A DNA stretch of 64,000 bases, from assembly GCF_004210375.1 (NCBI RefSeq), contig NC_134837.1, positions 155,165,310 through 155,229,309 of the forward strand, given 5' to 3'. This document shows, piece after piece, positions 47,701-56,541 of this stretch; the first letter of the stretch is position 1; each line of letters begins with the position of its first letter. The translations under genes were made by a program, and so were the position numbers. Origin of the DNA: Tachypleus tridentatus (taxonomy: Eukaryota; Arthropoda; Merostomata; Xiphosura; Limulidae). The notes beneath the pieces are model-generated. The model saw nothing but the letters and a program-made list of their open reading frames with translations, searched no databases and had not been told where the DNA came from.

Positions 47701-50517
47701 GTTTCCAACATTGTATTTTAGTGAATGTAACTCCTAACTCTGGTCGAGTCAAAATGGCTAAATTGGCTTCATCTTCACTATCAATTTCATCAACTTCTTG
47801 AACCAAATCAAAGACAGAAGCTAACTGTGACCTGAAAAATGCAAATAGTTTCCATATTAAAAATGCAATAAATAAATTACAAGGTTAATTTAAACCAGTG
47901 CTTTCTTAAGTTTATAAATCAGAACATTTATTGAATATTATTATATTCAGCATCTACAGGTCTACTGCTATAAATGCTAGTTAATCCTAAAAACATTAGA
48001 ATGTTTCTTGTGTGCTTAAAATACATGTGACTTTGACTTCCTTCAAAATATTTTTCTAATTTTTCATAAGGTATTTCCAGACTCAAAATTTTATTAGCTT
48101 CTTTTAATCAATAATTAATTTAATTTAAGATTGTAGAATTTTTCCAGGTTAATGAGAACTATATTAAAAAAAAAAGAGAAAGAGAGAAAGGTTTTAATTT
48201 AAATTTAGTTCCAGCTGTGTATATAACACAAAAGTAATTTTTAAAAATGTTTCTTGTTGGCTACACTGATAAATGTGGTACCTTAGTTTAATGACAAACT
48301 TCTTTTTAAAATATCTACTAAAAGAAATATTATGCTTGAAATTACAGATATAGCTAGATTGAACATGATTATTGTAAATTCACTGTGTTACCATATGTAA
48401 GAATATAAAAAGGTTTAATCCAAAATTTACAAGTATGTTATTGATAATTTACATGCTATGCTGCTAGACTGATAAATGTTATGAATTTATATGAATGCTG
48501 TAATTCACCTTCTCTTCATTGCAAAGTATGACGATCTTTTGTGATAAAACCTTATGAAAATTTCAAGGACTGTAGACTTAACTGAGATAATACATGATTC
48601 CTTTTGTAAACTTAAGGGCAGTCCAATAATTATATTATATACAGGATTTAAATCATGACTTGAATGCAAAATTTTTAAACAATTTTGGGCCAACATCTTT
48701 CACCAATAAGAATTTTTGCTATCATACATTGGTGAATTATGGCATTTCTGCTTATTTATAGTTCTTGTGCTAAAATGTTGTACTTCTTAAAATTATGTTT
48801 TCTCATATCGACATATGTATATATTTGTTCAAATAAATTAAGATTATAACACTGTAGTTTCAGTTACCTTTTCCTCTGGTTATCTTTGAACAACTACTAA
48901 ATAATAATTCTGATTTAACATTATATTGTTCAACTCAGAAAAAGTCGAAAGAAACTGGAATACTCAAGCAATGGGTAGCACAGAAAAACAGACTTATACA
49001 TCAGTGAATGTCAAGAATATCTGAGGCACATTTAACAGCGAATAATATGTTACACTGATGGGAAAAGTGAGCAAGAAATAAAATGTGTGTTATCAAATAA
49101 GCAAGCATAATTTAAATAACTTCAAAACCAGAAATTAACCATTCATTAGCATCCTTAGCACTGCTTTATCAGCTCACCCAGCAGTCCAGTCACAGGTTGA
49201 TGCATCAGAAAATCTCTCAACTACAATGCTGTATAATAATTGAAAGTAAATTATTAATGAAGATTTAACAAAATAATATCTATATCAAAGGGTATGGATA
49301 ATTTCTAGTTATAAACAGTGAACAGTAAAATTAACACACCTTACCTTTTATCTTATTATTTACGATTCTGTTTCATGAATCAAGTAGAATACAAGAATTT
49401 ATTTATGTACTAAAAACAACCACAAATTTAAGTACGATAAACATCTTTTATTTTCTAAAAGTGTATACATAGTATAATATCCAAAAGAATTTCAAATGGA
49501 TATGGCTAGTTCAAAATGATTCTTGCTAAATGTTGTCTGCAAGAGCTTCTTGAAAACATTTTATTGGATACTACACTGTAAGTTACTTCTCTAACCAGTA
49601 TTAAGGTCAACAACTTAAACAAATTTACAATCATCCCAATATATTGCTAAGAAAAATACACAGTAACTTTTTGGGACTTAAAAGTTTAAATGTATTTTAA
49701 AGAAATAAAGGGCTGAAAACCAAGAAACTGGGGATAAAGTGTAACTGATACAAGATGTTTATCACTTATATGAGTAACTGTAGCAAAGATTTACAAACAT
49801 TTGACAGATATTCTACAACTTTCCAGAATTCACTGCCATTTTCATCACTCATGTTTCTTTTATTTTCATGACAACATTTTTATATTTAAGAATGTCAAAT
49901 TTCACAATTTTGGCACTCAGGTTCTTTTGCAGGTTATTGTTACTTCCCTTAAAAAGCTTCACGTTTGTATGGGTATGTCAGAGAAAGAAATGAAGAAGTA
50001 AAACTACATTTACTTGAGGGACACATATCAGGAAGATTGCATTCCTTCATGGATTGTTTTTTATTTAATCTGTGCAATTTGTTCATTTTCATTGGTTATA
50101 ACTAAATGAATATGGATGGACTACATATTTCAAACTGGGAAAGCCAACTAAACATAAGAAATTTCTCATGCAAAGTTAAATTCTTCAGGAATGTAATATA
50201 TTGTTTCCTTCTGTATATGAATGTGTGTGAGTGTGTAAACACATCTTACTTTCAACTAAAACAAATAAGGAAAAATTGAAAAAGAAGGCAGTGTTGGAAA
50301 ACCTGCCCTTTAACACCATCAGTTTGACACACCAAATATTAATATTTGGTATGTCAAAGATATATTGAGTTATAAGTTCACCTCATATCTGCAGTGACAC
50401 CAGCTGTGACTAGGATAACCAGACTTCTTGAAGTTTGGACAATGCGTAGAGAGTGACCAAGGACAAGAGCTCCAAGACTGTAGCTGTCATCAGTGGCTAA
50501 AGTAACAAAGGCTTCAT
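32528..50517 (-). CDS. GYG: Glycogenin (GT8 self-glucosylating glycogen primer), six exons, first codons missing
   Basis: Glycogenin attaches glucose from UDP-glucose to its own tyrosine and builds the primer on which glycogen synthase starts. It acts in the cytoplasm. The exons (50382-50517, 47657-47831, 45755-45917, 42505-42631, 34882-35044, 32528-32731) join in consistent phase and give 322 residues. Allowing two residues before the first exon, numbering agrees with human GYG1 without gaps to the acceptor Tyr195. Conserved positions are Lys86, the Mn-binding Asp102-Ala-Asp104, Asp160, Asp163 and Tyr195. The C-terminus ([19 protein letters not shown]) matches the glycogen-synthase-binding tail. 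It is short, like vertebrate muscle glycogenin, about 324 residues against 333-350. Exon 1 is unresolved: either a tiny upstream exon exists, or translation starts at the in-frame ATG at 50533. Introns are 1.7-7.5 kb and contain transposons. No inactivating change is seen. Confidence 0.95.
34882..35044 (-). CDS. GYG: Glycogenin exon: end of catalytic domain
   Basis: Acceptor TTCTTTAG and donor GTAACT. It encodes [17 protein letters not shown], the conserved HFLG..KPW block that closes the active site, and a Trp-rich helix ([15 protein letters not shown]). It ends in phase 0. Confidence 0.94.
35792..36013 (-). mobile_element. SINE1 in glycogenin intron, head partly deleted
   Basis: Inverted SINE1 from GGTTTGGTTTGAATTTCATG to CTAGCCATGTCGAGCC. 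The B-box part of the head is missing (AAGGGCGAGCCTTAACC). Possible target copies are CCTTCGTGAAG and CCTTCTTGAGG. It lies on the same strand as the gene, in the 7.5-kb intron. Confidence 0.85.
38128..38481. mobile_element. 354-bp TTAA-flanked MITE in glycogenin intron
   Basis: The ends form 46-base inverted repeats, GTTAACATTTTCCTATACTA against GTTAACATTTTTCTGTACCA and onward. They match at 40 of 46 positions and all six differences are transitions. TTAA lies at each border, the target used by piggyBac-type transposases, although the first bases (CATTTT) are not the usual CCY. The interior has no coding resemblance. Both ends point a GGTAAGTATTAT motif outward, a good splice-donor sequence. 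Confidence 0.7.
38482..39420. other. Unclassified repeat-like DNA next to the MITE
   Basis: ACTTCTAGTACACACTTACC at 38480-38499 looks like another, diverged copy of the MITE terminus. A related AGTATTCTTCACTTATCC lies inverted near 39345. The 103- and 123-codon frames here match no family. It is probably a degraded relative of the MITE. Confidence 0.35.
41300..41570 (+). repeat. Diverged relative of the 38128 MITE, opposite strand
   Basis: AAAAGTGAATAG, GCAATATAGTGGGGTATAAAGG and AGAGGTAAGTGTGTATCAGA align in order with the inverted interior and end of the 38128-38481 element. Its own inverted repeats are not preserved. Confidence 0.6.
42505..42631 (-). CDS. GYG: Glycogenin exon with the acceptor tyrosine
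   Basis: Acceptor ATTTTAG and donor GTATGT. It encodes [17 protein letters not shown] (Asp163) and [11 protein letters not shown], whose first Tyr aligns with the auto-glucosylated Tyr195 of human GYG1. The motif YLPAFK is fully kept. Confidence 0.95.
43210..44115 (-). mobile_element. mariner element, 906 bp, internally deleted
   Basis: The terminal repeats CGAGGTCTGTTCAAAAAATA and, inverted, CGAGGGCTGTTCCAAAAATA match at 27 of 29 bases. TA flanks both sides (43208-43209 and 44116-44117). The minus strand encodes the start and end of a mariner transposase with the middle removed. A full mariner is about 1.3 kb. It lies in the 3.1-kb glycogenin intron, on the gene's own strand. Confidence 0.93.
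43275..43925 (-). pseudogene. mariner transposase pseudogene lacking the catalytic core
   Basis: The N-terminal part has a small frameshift before residue 40, then [20 protein letters not shown] and the second helix-turn-helix ([20 protein letters not shown]) down to VAAKFVPQ. The sequence then jumps to [20 protein letters not shown] with the third catalytic Asp (CDF). A frameshifted C-terminus follows ([11 protein letters not shown], then [20 protein letters not shown]). The segment with the first two catalytic Asp residues is deleted. The remnant could still bind mariner ends but cannot cut DNA. Confidence 0.88.
45176..45398 (-). mobile_element. SINE1 in glycogenin intron, old copy
   Basis: Inverted SINE1 from TTTTTTTAATTTTGCACAAA to TTTGGTGGGACAGAGATTCG, with many substitutions. 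The head is cut inside the B box. Confidence 0.85.
45755..45917 (-). CDS. GYG: Glycogenin exon: sugar-binding centre
   Basis: Acceptor TTTGTAG and donor GTAAGT. It encodes [20 protein letters not shown] and ends KGSFD with the first base of Gly161, including Asp160. Phase 0 at the start, phase 1 at the end. Confidence 0.95.
47657..47831 (-). CDS. GYG: Glycogenin exon with the DxD motif
   Basis: It starts after TTTTTCAG and completes Arg48. It carries [11 protein letters not shown] (Lys86) and CVFLDADTL, the Asp-Ala-Asp that binds Mn and UDP-glucose. The donor GTATGT follows at 47656. The open frame runs past the donor into the intron, so the exon is shorter than the frame. Confidence 0.94.
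50382..50517 (-). CDS. GYG: Glycogenin exon: N-terminal nucleotide-binding fold
   Basis: This encodes [20 protein letters not shown] and the strand LVILVT of the GT8 fold. The acceptor chosen is GCAG before 50517, giving the same phase as I expect in vertebrate genes. CAG and TAG sites a few bases upstream, or no intron at all (ATG at 50533, giving MTVVADEAF), are alternatives. The donor is GTGAAC after 50382, in phase 2 (AG of an Arg codon). Confidence 0.9.
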
Positions 50518-53421
50518 CTGCTACTACAGTCATGAGTATAAAAGTATCTTTCAATGTTATTCCACTCAAAATCTGAGATTCTACTGATATTTTAAATAGC
50601 CAGCATAACAATAAGTATTCTCTATTGAAATAAGTCAGTATAGGTTTAACTTAAATATTTGATAAAAATATCTTGAGTATCTAAAAGTATCTTAAGAAAT
50701 ATCTTACACTTTTTTTATGTTCAAATTTTGAAATCAAATCATATGAAAAACATCTTCAATCCTATACAAATAGAATATTTGACAGGGAATACTTAATTCT
50801 AGAAAAAAACAAAAACACCTCATCAGATTCCTTAAAAAAATATCAATTACTTGTATCTACTGTGCAGAAATGAAAATACCAATTAAGCACTGATAAAATA
50901 TATGTGATATTGAAATACAATTCCTTTTAACACCAACACCAGAAGTAAAACTAATAACTTTAAACTGAATCACATTGAAAGCAACACATTATTCTACAAG
51001 AAAGACACTTTGATAACTCAGTTATCTTATTACAGATTTCATTTGGATCTTTTCTTAGTGTACTACCCAAATGTGTATGAAGTTATCAGAACCAATGCAT
51101 GAATCACAAGGTTTTTTGACAAACATAAGGTTTTTCATAGGTCTTGCCAACATTGACTGGACATCAAACAAAAACATTTTATTAACCTGAAAACTATAAT
51201 ATGTCAACCAAAGTTTCTTTTTTATTTCCAAAGGATATCAGTATGATGTTTTTAGATACAAGTTAGTTCACATAAGTCAAAAACATTTCTGAGAATTACA
51301 ATTATAAACATTTCATACACAGCAAGTGAGCCATAAAATAAATATGGGAGAAAAACAATGTGACATCTAGATTAGATATTTAATGAGTAAGATTTTTTAA
51401 CTTCACATGTTAAATTATGAAATGAATAAAATACCTAGATTCTATGAGTAATAAATTTATTCCAAACAATGACAGTGAATTGTAAAGAAACTGTAGTGAG
51501 TAAGATTGTAATTGCTTCTGAATTGGTATACAAGTTATACTTTCAGTTTCTTGACATTTGAAATTTCCTTGTTCATTGTTGGACGTACACAATTTCAAAG
51601 TTATTTTCATCTGCAGTCCCATCCCACTCTTGGACTGGGTACCAACAGATTTATCAACATTACCCTTCAGGTGGCTTTCCATATACTGCTCTAAACAATG
51701 TGTAGTTGATCCAACAAAAACTTCCAGATTTTCAACCCTTTCCTTACACAGCACTTGAAAAGAATGAATGTACAGGTAAATGTAGGCTTTAAGACATCAA
51801 AACAATTGGCAGCTTTAAGATTTGAGACACAAGTTTTGTAAGTAAGTTTTGATACTGAGTCCTTGCATGCCAACATTTCTTTGAAAAAAATAATGCAAAC
51901 AGCAAAAGATTTGTTTTTCAGATGCACATATGCATGATGAATAAAACTAGTTTTTATTGAATTATCAAAGTTTGGAGATTATGTTAGATCAACCACATAT
52001 CAGTTTAAACACTTGTATAAATGGGCATTTGAAGCCTAATGTTAGTAATTTGTCAAGCGCTGCACATATAAACTAAGAATGTGATTGGACTGAAGATGGG
52101 CTTTGAAATTACATTGTTCTAAAAATGAACGAGACAAGAATCAAGGAAAACTAAACTGTCAAGAAACTAACACCAAAGTTGAATACTCACATTACCAAAC
52201 CTTTTAAAATGTTTAGTAAATACGTGAAAACCTTAAAAATAATCATTTTTAAGTGAAACAAATTGTCACCATGACACCCTATATAAATGAGAAATTGCAT
52301 TATGTACTCACGTGCATACTTTTCCTTAACACAATCCCCTTGATAAGAAGCGACATCGCTTCTTTGACAACCCAAAAAGCGCCAAATGGAGCAAAAGACA
52401 GTATCTACTAGATTTAACCCTATATTCAATAACATTTTTAGGCATATACTTTGAAGTGAAATACAATTTGTCCTGTAGCGTAATTCGAGAAAAAACGCAT
52501 TACATGACTTAAAATCCACAAGTCAAGGTCCTTGAACAATGATATGGTATCGATTACGGGGTGTTAAAAATGTTTCTTAACCGATGTTAATTCTTCCCTG
52601 CTCAGTAACAGAACATTTTTGATTGATTAAATCTTTCTTAAACACATAAAAAAATTATACGGATAAGCTGCTTCCGTATTATATTTCCGAAACAATAGTA
52701 GTGTTAGTAGATGCGAATGCAACCATGTCTTCCAGAAATCAATACATGTCAATGCAGTCCACAATGCGGTGCGCAATGAGAACTTAACGTAAACTTTGCT
52801 TTAAAATATAACACTATAAAAACTGTAATAGGATTACATTACATGTAAGGTTTTTACTAAGTATAATTGTTAAACTATTTACAATTTGATATCTTATTTC
52901 TGTTTTTGGTAGCTTTATAACACAACTAACATAGCGAACCAGTCTTAACATTAGATTCGCGGGTATACGATGAACCTTAGGGTTAACACGACATTGTACT
53001 TGTCCACCAAGGTAAGACAGTTGTTTAGTAACCTACAGAATTAGCAAATTTTATAAATATTCCTTTATAACATTAGGTTATTTATCTAATATTTAAAAAC
53101 TTCGGAAACAGACTGATGTATATGTAAGAATATAACTTTTACATAAAACGGCTTAACAAAAGCTACTTATGTAGTTACATTTAAAAAGTATAAAACTAAA
53201 ATAATCGTAGAATTGACCTAATTTTTATTTTAAAAATAAACAAAAGAACATATACAATAACCCACAGACGCATTTTCTATATGATGACCTTCAAGTCAAA
53301 ACATCTTCAGGTCATCATGATAAAAATTTCCTTTTAGTGAGAAGTTCCATGAATACTATCCCAAGAGAAACCAGTAAATATTGTTATGATGTGAAGCCAT
53401 GACAACTGCTGGAGTAAAAAC
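50518..53421. other. Upstream region of glycogenin; first exon and promoter expected but not located
   Basis: No repeat is recognised. Minus-strand open frames at 51410-51754 (114 codons), 51691-51927 and 52187-52519 match no family. A donor-like CACGTGAGTAC at about 52310 (minus strand) could belong to a noncoding first exon, but nothing proves this. Confidence 0.35.
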
Positions 53422-53579
53422 TATATACGTAAAAAAGGCTCGTTTGGGTTGAGAAAGTTTTTTACGTAGAGGAGTGAACAACGTTTCGACCTTCTTTATG
53501 ACCGAAGAAAGTCGAAACGTTGTTCACTCCTCTACGTAAAAATTTTTCTCAACCCAAACGAGCCGTTTTTACATATATA
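53422..53579. repeat. 158-bp near-perfect hairpin (foldback element)
   Basis: Arms of 75 bases (53422-53496 and 53505-53579) are inverted copies matching at about 70 of 75 positions, around the 8-base loop TATGACCG. The arms contain GGCTCGTTTGGGTTGAGAAA and ACGTAGAGGAGTGAACAACG. A smaller 10-base palindrome of related sequence (ATGATGACCT and AGGTCATCAT) lies at 53281-53318. It is probably a foldback MITE. Confidence 0.9.
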
Positions 53580-53999
53580 TTTTTCTACAAGTGGGTTTTC
53601 TCGACATCACTGATGTAGTAAAAACTGTTTTTCAAGCAGTTTTTGAGTCGAGTTTTGGAAATGTATCTAAGTACGACACCAAAAAGTTTGAATTTCATGT
53701 GATTCTTTCTTGTTATACAACTCAAAAACCAAAACAGTGGTGCCAACCAATTTAACTCAGACCACATAATTTCAAACTGAGTATCCACTTTAATACGTAT
53801 TATTGATAAGTAGTAATAATGTATAATAATTACAGTTTTAGTGTAAACCCCCTCATGTTAGCTTTTTTACAGAAATTTGTTCTTCCTTTTAAAAAGCTTA
53901 AGTACATGGTAAAATACGAATTACCAACCAATAATAAATAAATGGTGTAATAATGTTTTGGGACAAAGGCGGACATAATGGTCCATTTCACCTGCTCCA

Positions 54000-54990
54000 T
54001 TTTCTAAACTAAACTAAAACTATTAATAAATAACTAAAGAAAACTTAAAGTCAGGATTTCTCTTAAACTCACTTTTATTTACTGTCTCCACAAAACCCAA
54101 AGGCCAACCACCCTGTTTAAGAAATAAAATTGTCTTATCTGAAGACGACTCCTACGCTCCCAAAATTTGTATTTGTGTCTCCTAGTCCTACTATTCTCTC
54201 TATTAATAACGAAAAAGATGCTACATCAATACTATAAATTCCCTGTGCAATCTTAAACACTTCGATAAGATACACCAACTTCTGTTTTTAAGAGAAAGCA
54301 ATTTGAGAGATTTCGACCTCTCCTCGTATGACAACCCTTTCATCTCGGGTACCATTCTAGTAACTCTTTTCTGACCCACTTCGAACAACTCTGACTTTCC
54401 TAAGGGGCCCATAAACTGAACACAATATTCAAAATGTGGCCTAACCAGTGACATGTATAATGAAATTATAACCTCTTTAGGTTTGTATTCAACATTTCTG
54501 TAGATACAACATAAAATTCTATTTGCCCTACCGCTAACAACAACACACCACTTGGATAACTTACGAGACTGATCAACTATTACATCAAGATCCCTTTTCT
54601 TCACAACACTGTTAAGGTTATTCCCATCCATATTGTACTTATAATTCAAATTACGTTAACCCACATGCATTATCTTACATTTTTTGTAATTTAAACTCAT
54701 CTGCCATTTATTTGCCCAACTCATTAAATAATACTATTTTATTTTTTAGAAATCCTTTTGTAACTCAGCAGCAGCATCTTCACAGATAGTAACTCCCAAG
54801 ACATTAATATCATCTGCAAATTTAAGTAATTTATTAACCATTCCTTCAATGTCGTTAATGTAAATCAAAATGAGCAAGAGGTTCTAAACGGAGCCCTGAC
54901 GTACCCCACTTGTGACCTTAATGACGCTTGACTGAACTACATTTGTAATAACACTTTGCTTTTCTCCGTCCAGTTACTCTTTACTAACTT
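54000..54990 (-). pseudogene. CR1/L2-like LINE reverse transcriptase fragment
   Basis: Minus strand, read from about 54915. It gives SGVRQGSV, then LILIYINDIEGMVNKLLKF and the catalytic ADD (FADD). Next come MSWANKWQMSLNYKKCKIMHVG and, in the 142-codon frame 54221-54649, KKRDLDVIVDQSRKLSKWC, ISLYMSLVRPHFEYCVQF and LSYEERSKSLKLLSL. These are RT motifs from the palm through the thumb in the CR1/L2 group. Stops at three or more places make it inactive. The endonuclease is missing. Confidence 0.82.
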
Positions 54991-55784
54991 ATTCAAGGTA
55001 TTACAGTTGGAAACTCAATTACATTTATAACTTGGTTATAAATACAATTTTCCTATGACAATTGAAACACTGCATTAAAGAAACAACAACAAAACATTTG
55101 CACCACATCTACATTAGAATACAAGAAAGAATTAACATACAGTAATATATACAAAACTATTCAACCACAATTAAGTTTAATTTATCCTATTCTTGTCTGT
55201 TAACGCCCTACTACACTGTGTTTATTGTACTTCAGGCGATCTGAATATGAAAAATATATTGTTGAAATACTATGTTATATACTCTTGTAGTTGTTGAAAA
55301 TCCCTAATGGACTAGATAAATAATGTAATATTAAAAATATAATACTAATAGGCATAATACCAATGTCTTACAATAAGTATAAGATGTATTTGTTAATACA
55401 TTTAGCTGATGAGCGAAGAAATAAACAAGTGGTTAATGTTTACTTCTGTGCTTCAAGTACAACAATCCTATAACTTTGTCACACTTTAGTAAAATACTGT
55501 TTCAAATCTGGTCTATCATCACAAAAGTTAGGCATTCTGGCTTTAATTAAAAGGGTGGAGTCTATATGACCATAAGTGATTTTACTTCTTCAAGAACTTT
55601 TATTTAGTAATAATGAAAACATTTTATTCACATACTTAAAGGAAGTTTCTTGATATAACGATATACTTTAAAAAGTTATAATTATAAGAAAAAGTATTTT
55701 GGTTACATCTCATCCCAGCAAACACTACCTCGGTGATTAAAATTAAATATGCCATCAAAGTTGTTTTTCTTTTGTGTTTACCAA
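54991..55784. other. No gene seen
   Basis: AT-rich DNA between the RT relic and a SINE2. Confidence 0.4.
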
Positions 55785-55902
55785 TGGTTTGTTTGCTGTT
55801 AAGCGCAAGACTACACAGTGAGCTATCTGTGCTGTGCCCACTACGGATACCTAAACACCGTTTTTAGTGTTACAGGCCTTCAGACTTGCTAGTGGGGAGG
55901 GG
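55785..55902 (-). mobile_element. SINE2, moderately degraded
   Basis: Inverted SINE2, with TTTGTTTGCTGTTAAGCGC at the tail, GCTATCTGTGCTGTGCCCAC in the middle and CAGACTTGCTAGTGGGG at the head. Confidence 0.75.
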
Positions 55903-55936
55903 TCACCAAATAAAATTGTTTTCAGAGTATAGTTTT

Positions 55937-56541
55937 GATTGATTCATTGATTTAGTGTTTTATGGCACAAAGCAGCTAGGCTATCTGCGCCAAACGTCCG
56001 GTAAAAAGGTAAAAATAAAGTAAATGTGGTAAAATACAGAAAAGGAAATGAAGGTAAAACAAAACATCATTGAAAAACAGAAAAAGTATAAAACCAATGC
56101 TGACACCCAGTTTACAATGTTCAGAGAGAAAGCAGAGTAAAAGAAGTTGTAAAGTACTTACTCTAGCAAAATGGTAATGATCATAACCCGCCAGGAAGAC
56201 TAACAGGTAAGTATAAGAATCACCGTCAGTCACCTGAAGTTGATCTTTCCAGTCCTGGTTCCGGGTTATGTGTCATTATGGCCAGTACTAAAAGGTAAAG
56301 TAATAACAGTGTTAAATGACATGCAGCAAAAGTGTAATAACAGCTCGCCAGGACAACTAACGAGTAGTTCAAACGGATAGTTCAAACAGCAGCGTTAGTC
56401 ACCTGAAGTTGGCCTTTCCAGTCCTGGTGTCGAGTTATTTAATGTTCTGGCCATTTTCCAACGTCAAATTGAACTAGAGAGAATGAAACTGTAAAAAGGG
56501 AACCACAATTAAAAAAGGTGTAATGAATAAATATCCAACAC
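55937..56541 (-). repeat. LINE 3' UTR with internal tandem duplication
   Basis: Inverted copies of GTCACCTGAAGTTG..CTTTCCAGTCCTGGT occur at about 56227 and 56395, roughly 167 bp apart. The same pair is present in copy 1 (18243 and 18407), so the duplication belongs to the family and not to one copy. Confidence 0.8.
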
